Positions 38,333 to 47,254 of a stretch of DNA of 64,000 nt are shown in pieces; position 1 is the stretch's first letter, and each line of letters begins with the position of its first letter. Under the pieces are notes generated by a model. The model was not told the origin of the DNA, ran no database searches, and was given only the letters and a program-made list of their open reading frames with translations. The position numbers and the translations under genes are program-made. The stretch spans positions 1 through 64,000 of the forward strand of contig NZ_WMIC01000006.1 of NCBI RefSeq assembly GCF_009711135.1, given 5' to 3'. Source of the stretch: Flavobacterium sp. LC2016-01. Lineage in GTDB: Bacteria > Bacteroidota > Bacteroidia > Flavobacteriales > Flavobacteriaceae.

Positions 38333-39943
38333 ATGAAAAATATACTTAAATATTTAGCACTTCCTCTTCTTGTAGTCGGCGGTCTAGTAAGTTCTTGCGA
38401 CGATCTTGAGGTGCCAATTACGACACAATTAACGCCAGATGTATTTCCTCAGAATTCGGCACAATATATTCAATCATCTGGTGCAGTATATGCTGCTTTT
38501 CGTGGCGATTTTGCATTTTCTTGGTGGTGGTCACAATCAATTACTACTGATGAAGCCATTATGCCTGCACGTGGAGGAAACTGGTTTGACAACAGAGCTT
38601 ATGCTTGTCAGCATTATCATGATTGGACCGCAGATAATGGAGTTGGTCCTTGGGATTGGGCAGAAAGAGTTATTGGAACAAGTAATCAGACGATTGCTAT
38701 TCTAGATAAAAATATGCCTAAAGGTGCAGAAAAATCAACAATGATTTCTGAATTAAAAACAATGCGTGCCATTAGTTATTTTATGTTGATGGATTCTTAT
38801 GGCGGTGTGCCATTAGATACGGTATTTGGCGAATTTAGTTCTAAAGCCAGATCTAGTAGAGTTGAAGTTTTTAATTTCATTGAAAAAGAATTAAAAAATG
38901 CTATTCCTAATCTAAATCCTGCATCTGGAATAACAACTTACGGCCGACCAAATAAACAAACAGCAAATGCAATGCTTGCTAAATTGTATTTAAATGCTGA
39001 AGTTTATACAGGAACACAACGTTACAACGATTGTATTACGGCAACTGATGCTGTAATTAATTCTGGTTTGTATTCTATTGAGCCTAGAGCAACTTATCTT
39101 CAGATGTTTTATCCAAATAATGGTCCGCAAATGAAGGAATTTATTTTTGCTGTACCTTTTGATCCTTCAGCTACATCAGTAGGTTTTAATGGGCAAATGT
39201 ATCATTCACGTTATGATGTACCACGTTCTGAAAGAGCAAAATTCGGACTTCCATTTACTCCTAGTGCACCAAGAAGTACGCTGCCTTCATTTTACGCTTA
39301 TTTTAATGATGCTAATGACATTCGTAATAAACAATGGTTAACTGGTCTGCAATACATGAATGATGGTGTTACTCCGGTAATGGTTACTACAACAAAGAAA
39401 GGGTATGACCAATTTTATACAGGATCAGATGGCGGTGCAACCTATACATATCAGGTAAACTTAACTCCTGATGTTGTTCTTCGTCAAAATCCTGCACTGT
39501 TTGATTGTGGGAATGATGAAATTGCATGGAATATGGGGTATAGAAACATTAAATTTTATCCTGATAATACATCAACAAGCCGTAACCAAAATAACGATGT
39601 TCCATTTTTACGCTATTCAGATGTTATCTTGATGAAAGCTGAAGCTATTCTTCGTGGAGGAAATGCTACTTTGGGACATACACCTGTTTCGTTGGTAAAT
39701 ATGGTTCGTTCTAATCGTTCAACATCTGCAGCATGGACTGCTGTAACATTAGATGATCTGTACAAAGAAAGAAGCCGTGAATTTGCTTGGGAAGCATGGC
39801 ATAGAAATGACATGATTCGATTTGGCAAATATGAAGGTCAATGGGGCTTTAAAACAAATTCGGATATTACTCGTCGTATTTTTCCAGTTCCAACTTACGC
39901 TAAAGCTTTAAATCCTAAGCTAGACCAGAATCCTGGATATTAG
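38333..39943 (+). CDS. SusD/RagB-family surface glycan-binding lipoprotein
   Basis: The 536-residue protein has a lipoprotein signal with Cys in LVSSCDDLEVP. It shows the SusD fold pattern: an early TPR-like helical part (EKSTMISELKTMRAISYFML, YGGVPLDTVF, RPNKQTANAMLAKLYLNAEVY) and the C-terminal family block (PFLRYSDVILMKAEAIL, YKERSREFAWEAWHRNDMIR, IFPVPTYAKALNPKLDQNPGY). It caps the SusC barrel and delivers oligosaccharide. The gene lies 19 nt after SusC and is followed by an intrinsic terminator, so SusCD may be expressed more strongly than the downstream enzymes. Confidence 0.95.
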   Translation: MKNILKYLALPLLVVGGLVSSCDDLEVPITTQLTPDVFPQNSAQYIQSSGAVYAAFRGDFAFSWWWSQSITTDEAIMPARGGNWFDNRAYACQHYHDWTADNGVGPWDWAERVIGTSNQTIAILDKNMPKGAEKSTMISELKTMRAISYFMLMDSYGGVPLDTVFGEFSSKARSSRVEVFNFIEKELKNAIPNLNPASGITTYGRPNKQTANAMLAKLYLNAEVYTGTQRYNDCITATDAVINSGLYSIEPRATYLQMFYPNNGPQMKEFIFAVPFDPSATSVGFNGQMYHSRYDVPRSERAKFGLPFTPSAPRSTLPSFYAYFNDANDIRNKQWLTGLQYMNDGVTPVMVTTTKKGYDQFYTGSDGGATYTYQVNLTPDVVLRQNPALFDCGNDEIAWNMGYRNIKFYPDNTSTSRNQNNDVPFLRYSDVILMKAEAILRGGNATLGHTPVSLVNMVRSNRSTSAAWTAVTLDDLYKERSREFAWEAWHRNDMIRFGKYEGQWGFKTNSDITRRIFPVPTYAKALNPKLDQNPGY

Positions 39944-39997
39944 AATATAAATTGATCAAAACTGCAAATTGCAAATAGATATGAATTTTTTATAAAA

Positions 39998-40031
39998 GGA
40001 GAAGAAGAGAAAAAATTCTTCTCCTTTTTTT
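39998..40031 (+). terminator. Intrinsic terminator or attenuator after SusD
   Basis: A 9-bp stem GGAGAAGAA/TTCTTCTCC with a 9-nt loop is followed by seven T residues. It lies 55 nt after the SusD stop and 48 nt before the first GH92 ATG. No promoter is evident between them, so partial read-through could set the ratio of SusCD to the enzymes. Confidence 0.8.
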
Positions 40032-40078
40032 ATTAAAAGCAGCAAATAGAAAGTTCAAAACTTTTTTAGGACAAAATA

Positions 40079-42388
40079 ATGGAATTAAGCAAAATTTATA
40101 AAATTGGATATTTAGGAATAAGTTTATGTCTTATTTTTTTAGTATCGTGCCAAAGTGAAAAAACAGCTTATCTCCAAAAAAATGAATTGGTAGATAAGGT
40201 GTATCCTTTGCTTGATACTCAAAACTCAAGATGGTTTTACTTTTCATCCGCGAGCCGTCCATTTGGGATGGTAAATTTAAGTCCTGATACACAAATTAAA
40301 GGTGATTGGGGTTGTGGTTATAAATTTGACACAGATACCATAAAAGGATTCAGCCATGTTCATGAATGGCAAATGTCAGGACTTTCAGTAATGCCGGTAG
40401 TAGTTTCTAACGAAAACAGAAAAGAGATCTTTAAGGATTTTTATTCTAAATTTAGTCATGAAACAGAAAAAATAACTCCGGGTTATCAGTTGGTTATACT
40501 TGACAGATATCAAATTACTTCAGAACTGACGAGTACAAAAAGAGTTGGTTTTCACAGATATACTTTTCCTGCCAATACTCAAAAAGCAATTCTTTTGAAT
40601 CTGAATACGATTTTAGGGCCTTGCGAAAATACAGACGGCATTTTAGAAAAAAATAACGACAATGAACTTTCAGGTTCATTGATTTTAAGTACTAATTTCA
40701 GACGTCCAAAACCCTTAAAAGTATTCTTTAAAATTAAATTAAATGCGCCGATTACTTCTGTAGAGAAAGATTCTAAAACAGGAAATTACTTGGTTAACTT
40801 TGGTAATTTTGATAAAAAAATATTGATGAAAGTTGGTATTTCGTATACGTCAATCGAAAATGCTTCATTTAATATTCAAGATGAATTGCCAAGTTGGGAT
40901 TTTGATAAAATAGTTGAAGCGTCGCGTGAAGAATGGAATGGCCTGCTTGGAAGAATTAAAATAGAAGGCGGTTCTGAAAATGATCAAAGAAGGTTTTATA
41001 CCGATTTGTGGCATGCTTTGCAGGGAAGAAAAATGATAAGTGATGCAAATGGTGCCTATCCAGATAATACTGGAGAAAAGTTCAGAATTGGGCAATTACC
41101 AGTTGATGCGAAAGGAAAACCAAAGTTCAATCAATACAATTCTGATTCGTTTTGGGGAGCGCAATGGACAATCAACACGCTCTGGGGACTCGCTTATCCT
41201 GAAATCATGGATGATTTTGTACATTCATTAATGCAATATTATAAAGATGGAGGAATGATTCCGCGCGGACCTGCAGGAGGAAACGATACGTACGTAATGA
41301 CCGGAGCTTCGACTACGCCTTTTATTGTTACTGCTGTTCAAAAAGGAATTGTAAAAGACGATTTAGAATCAATTTATATCGCTTTGAAGAAAAATCATAT
41401 GCTGAATGGTATTATGGGAAAAGCCGGATACGAGCATAATACAGATAGTGGAGGAGGATTGAAATATTATTTAGAAAAAGGATATGTTCCTTATCCGCTT
41501 CCTGAAGGGCAATTTGGAAGTCATCAGGACGGTGCCAGCCAGACATTAGAGTATGCGTATCAGGATTGGACTTTGGCTCAATTGGCTAAGAAGTTACATC
41601 ATGAAGATGACTATAAATATTTTTTAGCTCGATCTCAAAATTATCAAAATGTTTTTGACAAATCATCTGGATGGATGCGTCCTAAAAATGTTGATGGGAA
41701 ATGGCTTGCAAATTACGATCCGTATAAATATGAAAATGGTTTTATAGAAGCCAATGGCGCACAGGCAACTTGGTTTGTACCGCATGATATTGATGGTTTG
41801 GTTAAATTGATGGGAGGAAATGAAAAAGCAGTGGAAAAATTGAATACGCAATTTCAAACGGCCAAAAAAATGAAATTTACCTCTGGTACTTCGCATGATG
41901 CAGAATTACATCCGGAGTTTAGCCGAATTCCAATTAATTTTGGAAATCAGCCTTCCATTCAAACCTCTTTTGTTTTTAATTTAATTGGAAGACCAGATTT
42001 AACGCAATATTGGACACGTGAAGTAATAAAAGAAACTTTCAGCGGATTATCTCCAACAACGGGTTACAATGGCGATGAAGATCAAGGTTTAATGGGAAGT
42101 CTGAACGTATTGCTCAAGATTGGTTTGTTTCAAATGAATGGCGGAACAGATGAAAATCCAGTGTATCAAATAGGAAGCCCTATTTTTAATAAAGTGTCCA
42201 TTCAATTAAATCCGGATTATTACAAAGGCAAAAAGTTTGTAATTGAAGCTGTTAATAACAGTGCAGAAAATATTTATATAAGCAAAACAAAATTCAATAC
42301 TAAACCTGTCGAGAATTTTACAATTTCTCATAAAGATATTACAGGCGGAGGCGAATTAATTTTAGAAATGGCTAATAAACCGGAATAG
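40079..42388 (+). CDS. GH92 alpha-mannosidase lipoprotein (variant subgroup)
   Basis: The 769-residue protein has a lipobox Cys (LIFLVSCQSEK) and the GH92 two-domain layout: an N-terminal beta-sandwich (about 30-265) and an (alpha/alpha)6 catalytic domain (about 280-760). The catalytic-region block ASQTLEYAYQDW contains Glu491. The C-terminal block reads GYNGDEDQGLMGS, a variant of the usual GNDDxGxMSxW. GH92 enzymes are calcium-dependent inverting exo-alpha-mannosidases acting on 1,2-, 1,3-, 1,4- or 1,6-linked or phosphate-linked mannose. The variant block suggests an unusual specificity. It is the first gene after the SusD terminator and the first of a run of closely spaced enzyme genes. 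Confidence 0.88.
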   Translation: MELSKIYKIGYLGISLCLIFLVSCQSEKTAYLQKNELVDKVYPLLDTQNSRWFYFSSASRPFGMVNLSPDTQIKGDWGCGYKFDTDTIKGFSHVHEWQMSGLSVMPVVVSNENRKEIFKDFYSKFSHETEKITPGYQLVILDRYQITSELTSTKRVGFHRYTFPANTQKAILLNLNTILGPCENTDGILEKNNDNELSGSLILSTNFRRPKPLKVFFKIKLNAPITSVEKDSKTGNYLVNFGNFDKKILMKVGISYTSIENASFNIQDELPSWDFDKIVEASREEWNGLLGRIKIEGGSENDQRRFYTDLWHALQGRKMISDANGAYPDNTGEKFRIGQLPVDAKGKPKFNQYNSDSFWGAQWTINTLWGLAYPEIMDDFVHSLMQYYKDGGMIPRGPAGGNDTYVMTGASTTPFIVTAVQKGIVKDDLESIYIALKKNHMLNGIMGKAGYEHNTDSGGGLKYYLEKGYVPYPLPEGQFGSHQDGASQTLEYAYQDWTLAQLAKKLHHEDDYKYFLARSQNYQNVFDKSSGWMRPKNVDGKWLANYDPYKYENGFIEANGAQATWFVPHDIDGLVKLMGGNEKAVEKLNTQFQTAKKMKFTSGTSHDAELHPEFSRIPINFGNQPSIQTSFVFNLIGRPDLTQYWTREVIKETFSGLSPTTGYNGDEDQGLMGSLNVLLKIGLFQMNGGTDENPVYQIGSPIFNKVSIQLNPDYYKGKKFVIEAVNNSAENIYISKTKFNTKPVENFTISHKDITGGGELILEMANKPE

Positions 42389-42432
42389 TAGATTTTTAAA
42401 ATAAAACAACAATTAAAGTATAAAATAAGCAG

Positions 42433-44709
42433 ATGAAAAAATATACGAAGACTATACTTTTTTTAGGAATATCATCATTTTTTACCATTACCATTAATGC
42501 ACAAAATCAGGTTCACAATAACGTAGATCCAATGATTGGGTCAGAAGGTGTTGGTCGAGTTTTTGTCGGTCCTTCTTGTCCGTACGGAATGGTAAAACCG
42601 AGTCCAGATTGTACGGTAAATTCAAACAGTGGATGGCTTGCTTTGCCAAAAGAAGTTACAGGATTCAGCCAAGTTCATGTTAGCGGAACTGGTGGAGGTC
42701 CTAAATACGGGAATATCCAAATTATGCCATTTTCGGGAACTTTAGATAAACTGGATCAAACTTCACATAGAGCTGAAGAAAATGTAAAATTGGGATATTA
42801 TGAAACTGTTTTCAAAGAAAATAATATCAAAACTGAAATAACAACAGCTGAAAAAGCTGCGTTTTACCGAATTACATATCCAAAAAATGCATCAAAAGAT
42901 TTAAAAATCGATCCCGGATTTTTCTTGGGAGAATCACCTGAACCAGATGGAAGAGAAGCACAGCAGTTTGTAGGTTCACAAATCGAAATTGTTTCAGATC
43001 ATGAAGTTAGAGGTTACAGCAGAATCCGTGGTGGATGGAATAATGGACGCGCTTATACGGTTTATTTCTGGGCTATTTTTGATCAGCCAATTGCAAAATA
43101 TGTTACTTGGAAAGACGGTAAATTTTATAGCGATAAAACGGCTCAATTTGATTCAGGAAAAAAAACAGCGACATTGCTTTCTTTTGGAAAAGAAGGAAAA
43201 CAAGAATTGAATGTAAAAATCGGAATCTCGTTCTTGAGCGAATTAAAAGCAAAAAACAATATCGAGGTTGAAATTCCGCATTGGGATTTTAATGCGGTAT
43301 TAACAAGTTTAGAAAACAAATGGGAGCTTTTATTAAGCCGAATCAAGCTTTCAGAAGATACATCTCCAGCGTATAAAAAAATGTTTTACACAGGCTTATA
43401 CCACACGATGCTAGCACCAGTAAACCGAACAGGTGAAAATCCATTGTGGACAAACGATGAGCCTTATTATGATGATTTTTACTGTATTTGGGATACTTTC
43501 AGAAGTTCAAGTCCACTGATTACATTAATTGATTCTAAGCGTCAGGTTGAAATTGTAAATGCCTTATTAAACATTTATAAACGTGAAGGTTATATGCCTG
43601 AAGGTAGAAGCGGCAATGATAACGGCCGTACACAAGGCGGTTCAAATGCTGAGGTTGTTGTGGCAGATGCTTTTGTGAAAAATCTAAAAGGAATCGATTA
43701 TGAATTAGCATTAAAAGCAATGTTGAAAGATGCTACGGTACCTCCCGGAGGAAATGAAGAAAAAGAAGGAAGAGGCGGATTGATGGAGTATTTGCGTTTA
43801 GGTTATGTGCCTTACAACGTTCCGAGAGCAGGAAACATGACAATTGATTTCTCCTACAATGATTACAATATTGCAACAGTCGCAAAGGGATTGGGTTATA
43901 CGGAATTATACGATAAATACATGAAACAGGCCGACAGCTGGCAAAATCTATGGCGTTCTGATTATGAAAACAATGGAGCGAAAGGCTTTATTATGCCAAA
44001 AGACGCGTCTGGAAATTGGCTGGATGATATTGTTTTTGGAGAATCAAAAATTCAAAAACCAACATTTAAATATACGCCTGTAATTATTGAGTCGCCTTGG
44101 TATGTTTGCCATTGGTGCGTATTTTTCTACGAAGCAACTTCTTGGGAATATTCATTCAGCATTCCTCATGATGTCCCTGAACTTGTTCGTAAATCTGGAG
44201 GCGAAGAAGCGTTCAAAAAACGACTGGACACCTTTTTTGATTCAAAATTGTACAATGTTGCCAACGAACCTTCCTTTTTAACGCCTTGTTTGTATCACTG
44301 GATTAGGAAACCTTATTTGAGCAGTGACAGAATTCACGAAATTATCACGAATAATTTCAATACTTCTGCTGAAGGTTTACCTGGAAACGACGATTCGGGA
44401 GCAATGTCATCTTGGCTTGCTTTTCACATGATGGGATTATACCCAAATGCGGGTCAGCCTTATTATTTGCTGAATGTGCCATTTATTAAAGAAACAAGTA
44501 TTCAGTTGGAAAATGGAAATCAATTTAAGATTACCGCTAAAAACATGAGTGCTAAAAATAAATATATAAAGACCGCATCTTTAAACGGAAAACCATACAA
44601 CAAAGCATGGATTTCTCACGATGATATTATTAAAGGAGGTGAATTAAGTTATGAAATGGATTCAAAACCTTCAAATTGGGGAACAACAATTTTACCACCA
44701 AAAAAATAA
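42433..44709 (+). CDS. GH92 alpha-mannosidase, secreted, with altered acid-region motif
   Basis: The 758-residue protein has a signal peptide (TILFLGISSFFTITINAQ) and standard GH92 features: VDPMIGSEG near the N-terminus, TGFSQVHVSGTGGG, DTFRSSSPLITLID, RSGNDNGRTQGGSNAEVV, and the C-terminal GNDDSGAMSSWLAFHMMG block. Where the neighbouring GH92 has TLEYAYQDW, this one has TIDFSYNDY, with Asp472 in place of the Glu. That Glu is in the region assigned to the general acid, so the leaving group or linkage may differ. It is followed 12 nt later by a small secreted-protein gene. Together the two GH92 enzymes would strip mannose caps in the periplasm. Confidence 0.9.
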   Translation: MKKYTKTILFLGISSFFTITINAQNQVHNNVDPMIGSEGVGRVFVGPSCPYGMVKPSPDCTVNSNSGWLALPKEVTGFSQVHVSGTGGGPKYGNIQIMPFSGTLDKLDQTSHRAEENVKLGYYETVFKENNIKTEITTAEKAAFYRITYPKNASKDLKIDPGFFLGESPEPDGREAQQFVGSQIEIVSDHEVRGYSRIRGGWNNGRAYTVYFWAIFDQPIAKYVTWKDGKFYSDKTAQFDSGKKTATLLSFGKEGKQELNVKIGISFLSELKAKNNIEVEIPHWDFNAVLTSLENKWELLLSRIKLSEDTSPAYKKMFYTGLYHTMLAPVNRTGENPLWTNDEPYYDDFYCIWDTFRSSSPLITLIDSKRQVEIVNALLNIYKREGYMPEGRSGNDNGRTQGGSNAEVVVADAFVKNLKGIDYELALKAMLKDATVPPGGNEEKEGRGGLMEYLRLGYVPYNVPRAGNMTIDFSYNDYNIATVAKGLGYTELYDKYMKQADSWQNLWRSDYENNGAKGFIMPKDASGNWLDDIVFGESKIQKPTFKYTPVIIESPWYVCHWCVFFYEATSWEYSFSIPHDVPELVRKSGGEEAFKKRLDTFFDSKLYNVANEPSFLTPCLYHWIRKPYLSSDRIHEIITNNFNTSAEGLPGNDDSGAMSSWLAFHMMGLYPNAGQPYYLLNVPFIKETSIQLENGNQFKITAKNMSAKNKYIKTASLNGKPYNKAWISHDDIIKGGELSYEMDSKPSNWGTTILPPKK

Positions 44710-44721
44710 AATATTCATCAT

Positions 44722-45288
44722 ATGAAAAATACAATTTTAGCAATTCTTTTTTGTGCATCATTCCAATTCGGATTTTCACAAAATTATGTGCCGTCAATTA
44801 AAAATAATACAGAGCTAAATTACGTCTGCAAATTGCATGGGCAAACAAGGTCTTTATCACTTTTGACTAAAACGTCGAAAGACACGCTTGTGTTTAATTT
44901 AGAAACAAGAGGCGTAAAAAGCAGTATTATTACCAGCCAAAGCGCATTGAAAAATGGAAATGCATTAAGTTTTAATCAAGGTGAATTTTCACCTGTTTTA
45001 GCATTAAAACCGAACGAGACATTTTTTATGATTTCACAATCGGCTTATCAAGATTTAGTGAAAAATAAAAAGTTCGTTTATAATAATACAACCTATGTTT
45101 TGGACGAAAAAACAGATAAAGGCAATGTAGTTTTAGAAGGAAAAACAATTGATGCTTTTCATGTTGTAGCACAAATTGATAAAACCGAAATGTGGATTAT
45201 CAAAAATCCGAATTTTCCTTTAATCTGTAAAATAACCGAAAATCCTTTAGGAATAAATTTTACGCTTGTGAAAATTGTAGATAAGTAA
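44722..45288 (+). CDS. Secreted protein of unknown function (188 aa)
   Basis: I do not recognise this family with certainty. A signal peptide (TILAILFCASFQFGFSQ) is followed by a compact beta-rich domain with regular strands (LNYVCKLHGQTRSLSLL, DTLVFNLETRGVKSSII, TEMWIIKNPNFPLICKI). The pattern of short strands and the closing block FPLICKITENPLGINFTLV recall DUF3108-like periplasmic beta-barrel proteins, but this is only an impression. The gene begins 12 nt after the second GH92 and is surely co-expressed with it, so a periplasmic or surface role in the same glycan pathway is likely. Confidence 0.75.
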   Translation: MKNTILAILFCASFQFGFSQNYVPSIKNNTELNYVCKLHGQTRSLSLLTKTSKDTLVFNLETRGVKSSIITSQSALKNGNALSFNQGEFSPVLALKPNETFFMISQSAYQDLVKNKKFVYNNTTYVLDEKTDKGNVVLEGKTIDAFHVVAQIDKTEMWIIKNPNFPLICKITENPLGINFTLVKIVDK

Positions 45289-45372
45289 TTTATCAAAAAA
45301 AAGAACCATCTGACCAATGGTTTTACAATTCGGCACGCAAACTATTAACTATCACAACCAAAATGAGATTTT

Positions 45373-47169
45373 ATGAAAAATCAAATGAGCCGTGGAGAAT
45401 TTCTTAGGCTGGGAAGCCTTTCGCTGGCAGGAACTTTAGTAAGTGACTTAGCTTTTGCCAATGATTTTTTTTCAAATAATAATCCTGCAAAAGAAGATGT
45501 TTTATTGATGCAAAAGCTCATTTCGAGCAATGATGCCAAAGTTAAAATCATATTAAGTAAAGAACTGACAGAACCAGGAATCAGAATCAGTAATTTTCGA
45601 CCAATAGCGGGTGCTGTAACAGTTTTAGCAGCTTCGATATCCAATTCAAAATCCGAATATTATAAATCTGAATCTGTCGCTCAAAAAATGAATCAGGCTA
45701 TAGATATTTTACTGAAAGAACAATACAGCGATGGTACTCTGGATGCCGGAGGAAACAGGCAATCACCTCCCGATACAGCTTTTATTTTAGAATACATTTT
45801 TCCTGCAGCGGTTTTGTTGCATACAGCCAAACAAAAAGATTTAGCAGTTATAAGTGATAAATTAAAAAAGTTCATTTTAAATGCCGGCGAAGCAATGATT
45901 ACCGGCGGCGTTCATACTCCAAATCACCGATGGGTAATTTGTGCGGCGCTGGCCAATATAAATTCACTTTATCCAGATGCAAGATATGTGCAAAGAATTG
46001 ACCAATGGCTCGCCGAAGGAATTTACCTGAATGAAGATGGACATTATTCAGAGCGAAGCGGGGTATATTCTGCCGTAATTGATAAAGCACTGATTACAAT
46101 GGCGCGATTACTGCATCGACCGCAGTTATTAGATATCGTAAATAAAAATTTGACAACTTATTTTTATTATACCGAAACAAATGGCGATTTGGTAACAGTT
46201 GATTCAAAAAGACAGGATCAATTTATGAATATCAAAGTAAACAAATTCTATCTGCAGTACAGATACATGGCTATTCATACCAAGAATCCAATGTTTGTGT
46301 ACATGGTTAAACTTATCGAAAGTCTTCCAGAATTTACTACCGACATTCTCCCAGATTCTTTGGCTTTTTTTATGGAAAATCCAGAGCTTCAAAGAGAGAT
46401 TTCTGTTGAAGGCAAAGTTACAAATGACTTCGAGAAATATTTTGCAGTTTCAAATTTAGCCAGAATCAGACGTGGAAAAGCTTCGATGACATTATTTGGA
46501 GGAAATGATAAACCGTTACAAATTGTTTCGGGAAGATCCTCAAATCCAAACTTTTTAATGTATCGCAAAGGAGACGCAATCTTAAAATATATGCGTCTTT
46601 CTACTTCATTTTTCAGACTGGGATATTTTAGCAGTGACGGAATTGTAAAAGAAGGAAACAAATATATTTTGAAAGAAACCAAAGAAGGCGATTATTACCA
46701 GCCTCTTGCTCCAGAATTTCGCAAAGCCGATGGAGATTATAAATTATCACCTTCACCAGATGGCCGTTTTTGGAATAAAATGGATTTTGATTCACGAGTT
46801 AAAAGCAACGTAAAATTGCAGACTACAGTAATTGAAATCACAGAGAATAATGGCACTTTAAATTTAGATTTTAAAGTAGACGGTCCGCCAAATGTTGAAG
46901 TTACCATTGAAATGTGTTTTAGCGAAGGAATTGTGATAAAGGGAACAGAACAAGACGGTAAAAAGAATTATTTTCTAAAATCGGGATCTGGAGAAGCTTC
47001 AGCGACCGGAGATGCAATACAATTTGGCCCTGGAAAATGTGAGCATTATAGCGTTGAAAATTTAGACAGCGAAGAATATACCTATCATCAAGGCAGTCTG
47101 CGTACTAGTGGCGAACATGTTTATATTACCGGATTTACGCCATTTTATCACAAAATGACTATTTCTTGA
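45373..47169 (+). CDS. Secreted (alpha/alpha)-toroid-like protein, possible polysaccharide lyase or hydrolase
   Basis: The 598-residue protein begins MKNQMSRGEFLRLGSLSLAG, similar to a Tat signal (SRREFLK) but with Gly in place of the second Arg, then a cleavable AFA. Residues about 60-330 are helix-rich with GGVHTPNHRWVICAAL and HYSERSGVYSAVIDKAL, resembling toroid-fold lyases where Asn, His and Tyr line the active site. Residues 350-598 are beta-rich, as in the C-terminal sandwich of PL8/PL12/PL21-type enzymes. I cannot assign it to a CAZy family by eye. It lies in the PUL between a GH92 gene and a DUF4861 gene, so a role on uronic acid-containing glycan is plausible. Confidence 0.7.
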   Translation: MKNQMSRGEFLRLGSLSLAGTLVSDLAFANDFFSNNNPAKEDVLLMQKLISSNDAKVKIILSKELTEPGIRISNFRPIAGAVTVLAASISNSKSEYYKSESVAQKMNQAIDILLKEQYSDGTLDAGGNRQSPPDTAFILEYIFPAAVLLHTAKQKDLAVISDKLKKFILNAGEAMITGGVHTPNHRWVICAALANINSLYPDARYVQRIDQWLAEGIYLNEDGHYSERSGVYSAVIDKALITMARLLHRPQLLDIVNKNLTTYFYYTETNGDLVTVDSKRQDQFMNIKVNKFYLQYRYMAIHTKNPMFVYMVKLIESLPEFTTDILPDSLAFFMENPELQREISVEGKVTNDFEKYFAVSNLARIRRGKASMTLFGGNDKPLQIVSGRSSNPNFLMYRKGDAILKYMRLSTSFFRLGYFSSDGIVKEGNKYILKETKEGDYYQPLAPEFRKADGDYKLSPSPDGRFWNKMDFDSRVKSNVKLQTTVIEITENNGTLNLDFKVDGPPNVEVTIEMCFSEGIVIKGTEQDGKKNYFLKSGSGEASATGDAIQFGPGKCEHYSVENLDSEEYTYHQGSLRTSGEHVYITGFTPFYHKMTIS

Positions 47170-47254
47170 GAAATCGTTTGCGTAATAGTGAAAGTATTAA
47201 AATGTTAGTTTAAATTTACGAAAATTAAATTTAAAACTATAAATAATTGAAATT

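Noticed and set aside
45304..45322. Small hairpin AACCAT/ATGGTT between the 188-aa protein and the toroid-like protein genes
   Set aside because: Six-base stem and only four T; too weak to call a terminator.
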